Source: JBOFFC01 sp051648405 (lineage in GTDB: Bacteria; Planctomycetota; Planctomycetia; Pirellulales; Lacipirellulaceae). From it: 62,381 nucleotides of DNA. The stretch is from positions 1 through 62,381 of the forward strand of contig JBOFFC010000153.1 of NCBI GenBank assembly GCA_051648405.1. The letters are read 5' to 3'. Under the pieces are notes generated by a model. That model had not been told where the DNA came from. It searched no databases and worked only from the letters and a program-made list of their open reading frames with translations. Below, piece by piece: positions 53,520 to 62,364 of the stretch. Each line of letters starts with the position of its first letter. Positions within the stretch are counted from its first letter, which is position 1. Made by a program: the position numbers and the translations under genes.

Positions 53520-55028
53520 ATGGTCATTCGCTTGCTGCTCGTGCTGATCGCGTCGTCGCTCCTCGCGAACTCGTGCGTGGGAGAGGATCGACCCAACATA
53601 GTCCTCCTCTACGCCGACGACGTCGGGTACGGCGACGTCGGCTGCTACGGCGCCAAGACGATCCCGACCCCGAACCTCGACCGGCTCGCCGAACGGGGGC
53701 GGCGCTTCACGTCGGGGTACTGCACCTCGGCCACCTGCACCCCGAGCCGGTACAGCCTGCTCGTCGGCGAGTACGCGTGGCGGACCCCCGGCACGGGGAT
53801 CGCTCCCCCGAACGGGTCGGCCCTCATCGAGCCGGGCGCGCCGACGCTGCCGGCGACGCTCCGGGGGGCCGGCTATCGGACCGGGGTCGTCGGCAAGTGG
53901 CACCTCGGCCTGGGGAAACCCCCGAAGCCGGACTGGTCCGGAGAGATCGCCCCCGGCCCGCTGGAGGTCGGGTTCGACGCGAGCTTCATCCTGCCGACGA
54001 CCAACGACCGCGTGCCGTGCGTGTACGTGCGGGGCCACCGCGTCGTGGGGCTCGACCCGTCCGACCCGCTCGACGTGCACGACCAGAACCCGGACGGTCA
54101 ACCAACCGGCGAGAGCCGGCGCGACCAACTGCGAACGAACTGGTCGCACGGCCACAACGACTCGGTCGTCAACGGGATCTCACGGATCGGGTTCATGACC
54201 GGTGGGCAGGCCGCCCGCTGGACCGACGAGACGACCAGCGAGGTCTTCGTTCGCGAGGCGAACGTCTTTATTGCGAGCCCCGACCCGCGGCCGTTCTTTC
54301 TGTTCTACTCTTCGCAGGCGATCCACGTGCCACGGGCGCCCCACCCGCGGTTCGTCGGGGCGACGCCCCACGGGCCACGCGGCGACTCGATGGCGGAGCT
54401 GGACTGGGCCGTCGGGCAGATCGTGGAGGAGCTGCAACGACGCGGACGACTCGAGAACACGATGATCCTGTTCACCAGCGACAACGGCCCGGTGCTCGAC
54501 GACGGCTACAAGGACCAAGCCGTCGAGCGGCTCGGCGACCACCGGCCCGCGGGCCCGTTTCGCGGGGGCAAGTACAGCCGCTTCGAGGGGGGGACGCGCG
54601 TCCCGTGGATCGTTCACTGGCCCGCGAAGGTCGCGCCGGGGGTGAGCGACGCCCTCGTCAGCCAGGTCGACCTGTTCGCCTCGCTCGCCGCGATCGCGGG
54701 GGCGGGCGTGTCGAGCGGCGTCGCAAGCGACAGCCTCGACCTGTCGCTTGCGCTGATCGGCAACGACCGCGACGGTCGGGAACACGTCGTGCAGCACTCG
54801 GGCTTGCAGGGCGCCCTCGCCGTCCGACGCGGCGACTGGAAGTACATCGAGCCCAGCAAAGGCGAGGCGGTGCTCCGCGACACCAACGCGGAGACCGCGA
54901 ACCGGCCCGAGCCTCAGCTCTACCACCTGGGGGACGACCCGGGCGAGCGGACGAACCGGGCGCACGAGCGCCCCGACCTGGTGCGCCAGATGTCAGCGAT
55001 CCTCGACCGCGAACGGAGCGAGCCGTGA
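53520..55028 (+). CDS. Sulfatase (formylglycine type), second copy
   Basis: The 502-residue protein has a signal peptide (MVIRLLLVLIASSLLANS), PNIVLLYADDVGYGDVGCYG and the activation motif C73-T-P-S-R-Y-S-L-L-V-G, where Thr replaces Ser of the first copy. VGKWHLGLG and TSDNGPVLDDG follow. The two sulfatases are not close copies, so they probably act on different sulfate positions or linkages. The GTG start of the next gene overlaps its stop. Confidence 0.93.
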   Translation: MVIRLLLVLIASSLLANSCVGEDRPNIVLLYADDVGYGDVGCYGAKTIPTPNLDRLAERGRRFTSGYCTSATCTPSRYSLLVGEYAWRTPGTGIAPPNGSALIEPGAPTLPATLRGAGYRTGVVGKWHLGLGKPPKPDWSGEIAPGPLEVGFDASFILPTTNDRVPCVYVRGHRVVGLDPSDPLDVHDQNPDGQPTGESRRDQLRTNWSHGHNDSVVNGISRIGFMTGGQAARWTDETTSEVFVREANVFIASPDPRPFFLFYSSQAIHVPRAPHPRFVGATPHGPRGDSMAELDWAVGQIVEELQRRGRLENTMILFTSDNGPVLDDGYKDQAVERLGDHRPAGPFRGGKYSRFEGGTRVPWIVHWPAKVAPGVSDALVSQVDLFASLAAIAGAGVSSGVASDSLDLSLALIGNDRDGREHVVQHSGLQGALAVRRGDWKYIEPSKGEAVLRDTNAETANRPEPQLYHLGDDPGERTNRAHERPDLVRQMSAILDRERSEP

Positions 55029-55939
55029 AGACGCGCAGCAGCTCCCCTCGCGGCCGCTGGGCGATCGCGTTCGTCGTCGCTTCGCTCCTCGTCGCTGCGC
55101 CGTGCCGAGCCGGCGCTGCGCCGGGTGACCCGGCGCCGGCCCCGGGACGCGACACGGCGGGCTACGAGCTCGGGTGGGCAGACGAGTTCGATCGCGACGG
55201 CCCTCCGTCGCCGGCGAACTGGGAGTTCGAGCACGGCTTCGTCAGGAACCACGAGGCGCAGTGGTATCAAGAGGCCAACGCCGTCTGCGACAGCGGCCTC
55301 CTCGTCATCGAAGCGCGACGCGAGCGAGTCGCGGTGAGCGAACAAGCGAATCGGGGCCCCTCCTTCGGTTGGTCCGCGGGGCGCACGCACGCCGAGTACA
55401 CGTCGGCCTCGCTGCGCACGCGGGGACTCCACGACTGGCTGTACGGCCGGTTCGTGATGCGCGCCCGCGTCCCCAACGTCGCGGGCGCCTGGCCCGCGTT
55501 CTGGACGGTTGGCCATGGCCCGTGGCCCGCCAGTGGCGAGATCGACGTCATGGAGTGCTACCGCGGGTCCGTCCTGGCGAACTTCGTGTGGCTCGGGCGG
55601 GGCGGGAGACCTCGCTGGGACGCCTCCAAGACCCCCATCCAGCAGCTCGGCGCCGCGTCGTGGGCGGACGCGTTCCACGAGTGGCGGATGGACTGGGACG
55701 AGGACTCGATCGAGCTCTACGTCGACGACCGGCTGATGAACTCCGTCAGCCTGGACGAAACCGTCAACGCGAACAGCGAATGGGACAACCCGTTCCGCAA
55801 GCCGCAGTACCTGCTGCTAAACCTCGCCATCGGAGGGGACAACGGCGGCGACCCCTCGAAGACCCCCTTCCCGGTGCGCTACGAGATCGACTACGTCCGC
55901 GTCTACCAACAACGCGCCGAGAGCAAGAACAAGCAATGA
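55025..55939 (+). CDS. Glycoside hydrolase family 16 enzyme (laminarinase/agarase type)
   Basis: The 304-residue protein has a signal peptide, and its single domain contains GE172-I-D174-V-M-E177, the ExDxxE catalytic motif of GH16. WADEFDRDG, FVMRARVPNVAGAWPAFWT and YEIDYVRVYQ at the end are typical. GH16 covers laminarinases, agarases, porphyranases and carrageenases; sequence alone does not separate these here. The neighbouring sulfatases favour a sulfated galactan, while the GH128-like enzymes favour beta-1,3-glucan. The GTG start overlaps the sulfatase stop. Confidence 0.9.
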   Translation: MKTRSSSPRGRWAIAFVVASLLVAAPCRAGAAPGDPAPAPGRDTAGYELGWADEFDRDGPPSPANWEFEHGFVRNHEAQWYQEANAVCDSGLLVIEARRERVAVSEQANRGPSFGWSAGRTHAEYTSASLRTRGLHDWLYGRFVMRARVPNVAGAWPAFWTVGHGPWPASGEIDVMECYRGSVLANFVWLGRGGRPRWDASKTPIQQLGAASWADAFHEWRMDWDEDSIELYVDDRLMNSVSLDETVNANSEWDNPFRKPQYLLLNLAIGGDNGGDPSKTPFPVRYEIDYVRVYQQRAESKNKQ

Positions 55940-57456
55940 CTCACGCACGACGAGCCCTCTTCATTCTGCTCTTCGCGGCGGCGCCCGCGCTGCACGCGCA
56001 GGAGTTGCGCCTGGCTGGCGTGTTCACCGACCACGTCGTGCTGCAACGCGAGCGGCCTGCGCCGGTCTGGGGGTGGGCCGCTCCGGGCCAAGAGTTGACC
56101 GTGGAATTCGCCGGGCAGAAGAGGTCCGCCGAGGCGGACACGACCGGCAAATGGCTGGTGACGCTCGACCCGATGGCCCTCTCGGCCGAGGGGCGCGAGC
56201 TCGTGGTTCGCTCGAACGCCGACGACCGAGTGTCCCGGGTCAGCGACGTCCTGGTCGGCGACGTGTGGCTCTGCTCCGGCCAGTCGAACATGCATTTCCA
56301 GATGAACCGCGTGGCGAACTCGCGCGACGAGATCGCTTCCGCCGACCATCCGAAGATGCGTTATCTCAAGGTCGAGGAGCGGTTTGCCCAGCGGGCTGAA
56401 GCGGGGATGAAGGGCGTTTGGAAGCCCGTCTCTCCGGCGACGGCCAGCGAGTGCTCGGCGGTGGCGTACTACTTCGGCAGGGAGTTGCTGCGCAGCCAGG
56501 ACGTGCCGATCGGCTTGCTGGTGAGCTCGGTCGGGGGGACTCGGATCGAGACCTGGATGGCGCCCGAGACGATCGCCCGGCTCGGCGTGGCGCAGCCCCT
56601 GGTCGATAAGTGGAAGAACATCTCGCCCGACGAGTTCGGGCGGATCGTGTCCGCCTACAAGGCCTATCAACACCAGCTGTACCACGAGCACCCTCGGGCG
56701 GTCGCAGCTGCGCGCAAGCAAGGTGAACCCGCCGTCTCTGTTCCGCGAGCGCCGTCGTGGCGTGGCCACGACTGCCCGGGCGCCCTGCACAACGGCATGA
56801 TCGCGCCACTGCGGCCGTTCGCAATCCGGGGCGTGATCTGGTACCAAGGCGAAGGGAACGTCGGCAACCCGGCGGGCTACGAGCGGATGCTGCCGGCCCT
56901 GATCGGTGACTGGCGCCGGACCTGGGGTGAGGAGTTGCCGTTCCTGTTCGTGCAGTTGGCGCCGCACAAAGGCCTGACGCCGAGGTTTCGCGAGGCGCAG
57001 CACCGGATCGAGAAGTCGATGCCGAACACCGCGATGGTCGTCACCACGGACGTCGGCGACGCCAACGACATCCACCCGACCCGCAAACAGCCCGTCGGCG
57101 AGCGACTCGCGCTCGCCGCACGCGCGCTCAGCTACGGCGAGGAAGTGGAACACTCGGGACCGGTGTTCACGCACACCCGCGTCAAAGGTCGCGAGGTCGC
57201 CGTGGGATTTGACCACGTCGGCGCAGGCCTTGTCGCGAGGGGGGATACCCTCGAAGGCTTCTCCGTCGCCGGCCGCGACAAGAGGTTCTTCCCCGCCCAA
57301 GCCCGAGTCGAGAATGGCGACACGGTGATCGTCTCGTCAGCCGACGTGCCGCAACCCGTCGCCGTCCGCTACGCGTGGGCCGCGGCGCCGCTCTGCAACC
57401 TGTTTAGCGCTGATGGACTCCCGGCGATTCCCTTCCGGACCGACGACTGGCGGTGA
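55936..57456 (+). CDS. Sialate O-acetylesterase-like protein (SASA)
   Basis: The 506-residue protein has a signal peptide (MTHARRALFILLFAAAPALH), the Ser motif G115-Q-S117-N, IWYQGEGNVGNP and the D378-I-H380 pair (DANDIHP), forming the SASA/SGNH catalytic set. It removes acetyl esters from sugars. In polysaccharide loci it usually strips O-acetyl groups before chain cleavage. It overlaps the GH16 gene by four bases and is the last gene of the cluster. A gene-poor region follows. Confidence 0.88.
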   Translation: MTHARRALFILLFAAAPALHAQELRLAGVFTDHVVLQRERPAPVWGWAAPGQELTVEFAGQKRSAEADTTGKWLVTLDPMALSAEGRELVVRSNADDRVSRVSDVLVGDVWLCSGQSNMHFQMNRVANSRDEIASADHPKMRYLKVEERFAQRAEAGMKGVWKPVSPATASECSAVAYYFGRELLRSQDVPIGLLVSSVGGTRIETWMAPETIARLGVAQPLVDKWKNISPDEFGRIVSAYKAYQHQLYHEHPRAVAAARKQGEPAVSVPRAPSWRGHDCPGALHNGMIAPLRPFAIRGVIWYQGEGNVGNPAGYERMLPALIGDWRRTWGEELPFLFVQLAPHKGLTPRFREAQHRIEKSMPNTAMVVTTDVGDANDIHPTRKQPVGERLALAARALSYGEEVEHSGPVFTHTRVKGREVAVGFDHVGAGLVARGDTLEGFSVAGRDKRFFPAQARVENGDTVIVSSADVPQPVAVRYAWAAAPLCNLFSADGLPAIPFRTDDWR

Positions 57457-58067
57457 CTGTCCCTGCCCATACGCGTCGTCTGCCAAGGCTCTGGACTTCG
57501 CGCCGTTCGAATTCGATCGATCTACCGGACGTGTTGCTAAGGGGCCCTGATTCCTGTCTGTCTGCGGCGCGATGCACTTCGCCGGCTTGGGTCGCGATCC
57601 ACTGCGAGCGCTCAAGCTCTTCGGACTGAGGCAAGCCAAAATCTCGACCCCGAGTGTTCGAGGCTCGGCGGGGGTAGATCTGACGAGTCGAGTCAGTCCC
57701 GAAGCGAGGTCGAGGCGCTAGGTTCTGTCGCCGCCGGCAGCCCCCAGTCTCTGTGTCGCGGCGTGACTGGGACCACGGTCAGTAGCGGGACCGCGGTGCG
57801 CAAGTTCTCCGATAAGTCCAGGCCACCGACGCCCGAAGCGGGCGACTCCCCTGCCACCCCCGCCTCTTTCGCTGGAACCGGGTGATCCGGCGGGCGACGC
57901 AATCCGTTGTCGTCGAAGCTCGTTTGCGAGACTCCCTGTAGAGCGTTCTAAGTCCGCAGGTCGGTGGTCTGAATCCGCCCGGGCGCGTTTGGTCGATCGC
58001 GCTGCGCCGTGGCTTTTTCCAGCGTTCGCCGCGGCGTGGGTCGTTGAGACTTTCGCGACGAAAGCCT
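57457..58067. other. Gene-poor stretch holding a second tRNA 3' remnant
   Basis: About 610 bases lie between the esterase and the convergent DUF11 gene. Apart from the tRNA 3' remnant at 57946-57987 no gene is credible; minus-strand ORFs reading ...PGGFRPPTCGL are the antisense of that remnant. There is no clear terminator. This is a candidate right boundary of an integrated region. Confidence 0.5.
57946..57987 (+). other. tRNA 3' remnant, candidate attachment site (right)
   Basis: TTCTAAGTCCGCAGG...CCCGGGCGCG matches the left remnant (30848-30888) apart from three substitutions and one inserted base, in the same orientation. The T loop is altered (TCTGAAT instead of TTCGAAT) and no 5' tRNA half is present. 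It is a degenerate fragment, not a working tRNA. Confidence 0.6.
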
Positions 58068-60425
58068 TCAATAGCTCGCCGAGCTGCTGCCGTCGGCCAT
58101 TTCGATCGCTTCGTCGGCGAAGAACCGCGTGGTCTCTTCGGCGGCGAGCTTGATCTCGAGGTCGCGGCAAAGGACCTCAGCCCGGAACAGGTGGGCGCCG
58201 GCGAGCTTCGCCTTGGCGTGGATCGTGTAGACCTTCTCGCCACTGATCGGCAGCTCGTCGATCGTGGCGAAGGCCACGCGGCCGTCCTTGATCGAAGGGG
58301 CGTCGCCGTCGGCGCTCACCGGCTCGATCCCCTCCGAGAACAGGCCGATCACCTTCACCTCACGGGCCACGCTTGCGCCGCGGTTCACGACTCGGACCTG
58401 GTACGTGACGTCCGAACCGACGGCCATCGGGCCGCTCGGGTCCACGACTTCGAGCTTCAGGTCGGCGACCGCGACGACCTCGGTCACCGCGACCGCGTCG
58501 GTCGAGCGCGTCTCGTCAGAAGCCGCCGCCGAGAACGCGATGCGGTTGGGGCCCGCCTGGGCGAGGGCGCCCCGGACCTCGAAGTAGCGGTCGTCGCCGG
58601 GGCGCATCGAACCGACCCGGTACAGCAGCCGGCCGCCGGCCGCTTCGGGGGTGTCGGCGAGCGGATCGATGCGGAAGCCCTCGGGGAGCTGGATCGACAG
58701 CTCGACGTCGGGCGCCACGGCGGTCCCCGGGTTGCGGACCCGGAAGTAGTAGACGGCGGGGGCGCCGGCGTAGCGCTGCTGCGGCCCACGCCAATCAACG
58801 GCGAGCTCGGCGCGGCGGCAGAAGATCTGCTTGGTGGTCGCGGCCGAGAGGTCGCCCGTTGCGGTCACCGAGGCGTTCACGTCGAGCTTGCCGGCCTCGC
58901 GGGCGGTGAGCTCGACCTCGACCGAGCGGCTCTCGCCGGCGGCTAGCGACCCGAGCGAGTGCGTGACGCCGCGCGTCGCGTCCTTCCCGGGGGGCGTCAG
59001 GCGCAGCGAGACCCCTTCGGCCGGACCGGTGCCGGGGTTGCTGATCGTCAGGCGAAACGCCTGGGGCTTGCCGAACAGTACCTCTTCGGGCCCCGACAGC
59101 TCGAGCGAGAGCTTGGGTTCTTGCACCTCGACGGTCGCCTTGCCGCCGTTCATCCGGTGCTTGCACGAGACCGCCAGGTCGATCGGCTTGCCGGCGCGGG
59201 CGATCAGCTTCAGGTCGAGCGACGCGGCGCCCCCGGGGACGAGCTCGTTCATCTGCCACACGACTTCGCTCGCGCCATCCTCGGCTGCGAGTCGTTCGAC
59301 GGCGCCCGCGCTGGGGGCGCTGGCGACGACCTCGGCCCACGTCGGGACCGAGACGCGGGTCACGAGCTTCTCGGCAGAAGCGTCGCCGCGGTTGGCGACT
59401 TCGACGCGGTAGGTCGCCTCGCGACCGACGACGATGGTCCTTGGGCCCTCGACGCGCGACACGACCATCGCGGTCCGTTGGCTCATCAGCACGTTGTCGG
59501 TTGACGCGGCGACCGAGGTGGCCGCCGCGTTCGAGGCGTGACCCTTCGTCGGCAGCGACGACTCGATCGTTGTCGCCCGCGCGGCGGGCTTCGGCTCGTT
59601 GCCGATGACGAGCGGCAGCTTGGTGGGGCCACTCGACGCGCTGTTGAGCTTCGCCTGCGAACCGGTCGGCGCCACCTTGATCGGCTCGACTTCAACGACG
59701 TCGGTAGCAGCCTCTGGTGGTGCGGTCGCAGCGGGCGTGAGCGTCGGCGGCGTCGGTTGCTCGCCCATGCTGCGAGCGACGTCGGCAGCGATCGAACGCC
59801 GTAGCGCGGCCGAAGGGCCCGCCGAGCCCCCCGCCGTGGCCTGACCGCCGGGGGCCGACGACACGGCCGACAGCGCGCTCCCGGCGCGCGGCGTGGCTCG
59901 TTGGGAGAAGTCTTGATCGGTCGCGAACGCTTCGGTGCGCGAAGACCCGAGCGCCGGGCCAGCGGCTTGCCCTTGGAGGTCGCGTTGGAGTCGGCCGCGT
60001 ACGCCGCTCGCCTGGTCCTTCGGAGCGGGCGTACGGGCATCGGCGTCGGAGGCGATCGAGTCGGGTTCGACGCCGAACCAGTTCCGCGGCACGAGCGCGC
60101 GAGGATCGACCTTGGGGACAGCGCTGACGGGGCGCGCCTCGACAGTGACCTGCCGCGCGGGGGCGGAGGCTAGCGGCCGCGCCCGATCAAGGCCGTTACG
60201 CGAGGCGGCGGCGAGAGGGCGGGGCGACTGCGTCGCCGCCGGCGGAGTTTGCTTGAGGTCCTCGTCCCAGCCGCGACGCAGGCCTAGCAACCGATCGGCA
60301 AGCGTCCCGTTACGGCCCGGCTCTTGCCCGCCGGCGCCGATTGGCGCCAGCGTCGCAACGACCGCCAGCAGGAGGCCCACGAGCGTTGTGTAGGTATGGC
60401 GCCGAGTGGCGGGTCGAATGCTCAT
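58068..60425 (-). CDS. Exported DUF11-repeat surface protein
   Basis: The 785-residue protein has a signal peptide (YTTLVGLLLAVVATLAPIGA) and a long disordered Ala/Pro/Ser-rich section. At least four DUF11-type beta repeats follow, such as EATYRVEVANRGDASAEKLV, AFRLTISNPGTGPAEGVSL, YYFRVRNPGTAVAPDVEL and TYQVRVVNRGASVAREVKV. Similar proteins are common in planctomycete envelopes; a structural role is likely. There is no enzymatic motif. It lies outside the candidate island and is convergent with the esterase gene. Confidence 0.8.
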   Translation of the reverse strand: MSIRPATRRHTYTTLVGLLLAVVATLAPIGAGGQEPGRNGTLADRLLGLRRGWDEDLKQTPPAATQSPRPLAAASRNGLDRARPLASAPARQVTVEARPVSAVPKVDPRALVPRNWFGVEPDSIASDADARTPAPKDQASGVRGRLQRDLQGQAAGPALGSSRTEAFATDQDFSQRATPRAGSALSAVSSAPGGQATAGGSAGPSAALRRSIAADVARSMGEQPTPPTLTPAATAPPEAATDVVEVEPIKVAPTGSQAKLNSASSGPTKLPLVIGNEPKPAARATTIESSLPTKGHASNAAATSVAASTDNVLMSQRTAMVVSRVEGPRTIVVGREATYRVEVANRGDASAEKLVTRVSVPTWAEVVASAPSAGAVERLAAEDGASEVVWQMNELVPGGAASLDLKLIARAGKPIDLAVSCKHRMNGGKATVEVQEPKLSLELSGPEEVLFGKPQAFRLTISNPGTGPAEGVSLRLTPPGKDATRGVTHSLGSLAAGESRSVEVELTAREAGKLDVNASVTATGDLSAATTKQIFCRRAELAVDWRGPQQRYAGAPAVYYFRVRNPGTAVAPDVELSIQLPEGFRIDPLADTPEAAGGRLLYRVGSMRPGDDRYFEVRGALAQAGPNRIAFSAAASDETRSTDAVAVTEVVAVADLKLEVVDPSGPMAVGSDVTYQVRVVNRGASVAREVKVIGLFSEGIEPVSADGDAPSIKDGRVAFATIDELPISGEKVYTIHAKAKLAGAHLFRAEVLCRDLEIKLAAEETTRFFADEAIEMADGSSSASY

Positions 60426-60592
60426 CGTTCGCGTCCTTGCGAAGCCCCACGCTGGGGGCCAGGGGTGCGTGCAACCACGCGCAGGGCGCGGCAGTTCGCG
60501 CTCTACCTCTGCCGTATCGACCCTTCCGACCGTGCGGGTTGAGTCGAAAGTCGCAAGAACTCCGGTCGCGAAAGCTGCGCGGTCCCGGCAAA

Positions 60593-61639
60593 CTACGCCG
60601 ACGCCAGCTCCGACAGCACGGGCTCGAAGCCCAAGTCGCGGAGCATGTCGTAGTCCGCCTCGGGCGCCTGTCCCTTGGTCGTCAAGTAGTCGCCAACGAA
60701 CAGCGAGTTGGCGGCGTAGAGTCCCATCGCCTGCATGCTGCGGAGGTGGACCTCGCGGCCCCCGGCGATCCGCAGTTCGCGGTCGGGGTTCACGAGGCGG
60801 AACATGGCGAGCACCTTCAGGCAGTAGCGGGGGTCGAGGTCCGCCTTGCCCTGGAGCGGCGTTCCCTCGATCGAGTTAAGGAAATTCACCGGGATCGAGT
60901 GGACCCCCAGGTCACGCAGCTCGATCGCCATCTCGACGACGTCGCTGGGGGCTTCGCCCATGCCGATGATCCCCCCCGAGCAGAGCTCCATCCCCGCGTC
61001 GCGTACGGCGCGAAGCGTGTTCACGCGGTCGGCGTGCGTGTGGGTGGTGCAGACCTGACTGTAGAACGAGCTGCTGGTGTTGAGGTTGTGGTTGACGCGG
61101 TCCACCCCCGCCGCCTTGAGCCGCGCGGCGTGCGCGTCGGTCAGCAGCCCGAGACACGCGCAGACCTTCAGGCCGTGCTCGGCCTTGATCTGCGGGACAA
61201 TCTCCTCGATCGCCTTGATCTCGCGCTCGTTGGGCCCCCGCGCCGAGATCACGATGCAGTAGGTGCAGGCCCCCGCCTCGGCGGCGACCCGCGCTCCGTC
61301 CATCAGCTTCTCGCGGCTCAGCAGGTTGTACTTGGGGATCTCGGCGTCAGAGACCTTCGACTGCGAGCAGTAGTGGCAGTCCTCGGGGCAGAGGCCGCTC
61401 TTGGCGTTCATCAAGAAGTAGAGCTGCACGCGGTTGCCAAAGTGCGCGCGGCGGACTCGGTACGCCGCGTCGAGGATCGCCAGCAGCTCGTCGTCCGGGG
61501 CGCCGAGCACCGCCCGGGCCTCCTCCTCGGTGATCCGGTAACCGTCGAGCACTCGGTCGGCCAGCGCGTCCCAATCGACGCAACCGCGACGGGGCTGGTT
61601 GCTGGCGGGAACCGAGGGGTGGGCGATCGTGGGGGTCAT
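60593..61639 (-). CDS. bioB: Biotin synthase
   Basis: The 348-residue protein has the radical SAM motif C84-PED-C88-HY-C91, then ACTYCIVISARGP, LNTSSSFYSQVCTTHTHADRV and FLNSIEGTPLQG, all diagnostic of BioB. It inserts sulfur into dethiobiotin as the last step of biotin synthesis, using [4Fe-4S] and [2Fe-2S] clusters. No other bio genes are visible in the window. It is transcribed away from the PSP1 gene across 170 bases. Confidence 0.95.
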   Translation of the reverse strand: MTPTIAHPSVPASNQPRRGCVDWDALADRVLDGYRITEEEARAVLGAPDDELLAILDAAYRVRRAHFGNRVQLYFLMNAKSGLCPEDCHYCSQSKVSDAEIPKYNLLSREKLMDGARVAAEAGACTYCIVISARGPNEREIKAIEEIVPQIKAEHGLKVCACLGLLTDAHAARLKAAGVDRVNHNLNTSSSFYSQVCTTHTHADRVNTLRAVRDAGMELCSGGIIGMGEAPSDVVEMAIELRDLGVHSIPVNFLNSIEGTPLQGKADLDPRYCLKVLAMFRLVNPDRELRIAGGREVHLRSMQAMGLYAANSLFVGDYLTTKGQAPEADYDMLRDLGFEPVLSELASA

Positions 61640-61770
61640 CGCGACGGGTTGTCCTGAGGCTGCGCGGTCGGGGCGTGGGACAAGTATCCCCGGCCGAAAC
61701 CGTGCCCCGCAAGCCGCCGACCACCCGGCCTCGATCCGCCAAGCCGCCTGCGGGTATGCTCAGGGCTTAG

Positions 61771-61799
61771 CCCACTGACGACGGACCACTGACGACGGA
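61771..61799. repeat. Tandem 14-base repeat between bioB and PSP1 gene
   Basis: CCACTGACGACGGA occurs twice in tandem (about 61771-61798). Its antisense translates to the QWSVVSG-like theme that recurs in many bacterial intergenic repeats, so it is probably a dispersed simple repeat rather than a gene. Confidence 0.5.
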
Positions 61800-61809
61800 C
61801 ACCTGTGCC

Positions 61810-62364
61810 TTGATCCACCTCGTGCGAGTCGGGGCCATGGGCCACGTCGGGCGGTTCCGGTCCGCCGAGGGACTCGCCGTACCCCGCGAGCGCCGCGTGG
61901 TCGTCCGCACCAGCCGCGGCCTAGAGGTGGGCGAGGTGCTCGCCCTCGACCCGGGGGCCGACGTCTCGCTTGCCGACGGCGAGCTGCTCCGCCCGATGGG
62001 GGGCGCCGACGAGCTGCTCGCCGAGCGGCTCGAGCGGAATCGACTGCGGGCCTACGAGGCCTGCGCCGGCCTGCTCGCCGAGCGCGGTTCGCGCTCGGTG
62101 CTGATGGACGTCGAGCACCTGTTCGACGGACGCGGGCTCTTCTTCTACTACCTGGGGGACGTCGATCCGATTGCCGCCGAGGTCTCGGGCGATCTCGCCA
62201 GCGCCTACGACGCCGAGGCCCAGTTCGGCCAGTTCGCCGACGCCCTCAACGAAGGGTGCGGCCCCGGTTGCGGGACCGCCGAGGCCGTGAACGGCTGCGG
62301 CGGCGACAGCCCCAACGGCGGCGGCTGCGCGACCTGCTCGGTGGCCAAGGCTTGCGGACGCTAA
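61810..62364 (+). CDS. PSP1-domain (YaaT-like) protein with cysteine-rich tail
   Basis: The 184-residue protein starts at TTG 61810 (no better start is in frame). It has VRVGAMGHVGRF, RVVVRTSRGLEVGEVL and VLMDVEHLFDGRGLFFYYLGD, matching the PSP1/YaaT family, which in other bacteria helps regulators and RNA-decay complexes. The C-terminal 36 residues hold seven cysteines (GCGPGCG, NGCGGD, GCATCSVAKACGR), which may bind a metal or Fe-S cluster. It is divergent from bioB. Confidence 0.8.
   Translation: MIHLVRVGAMGHVGRFRSAEGLAVPRERRVVVRTSRGLEVGEVLALDPGADVSLADGELLRPMGGADELLAERLERNRLRAYEACAGLLAERGSRSVLMDVEHLFDGRGLFFYYLGDVDPIAAEVSGDLASAYDAEAQFGQFADALNEGCGPGCGTAEAVNGCGGDSPNGGGCATCSVAKACGR

Noticed and set aside
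57900..57990. A complete tRNA gene
   Set aside because: Only the anticodon-loop-to-3' part is present; no D arm or acceptor 5' strand was found, and the T loop is altered.
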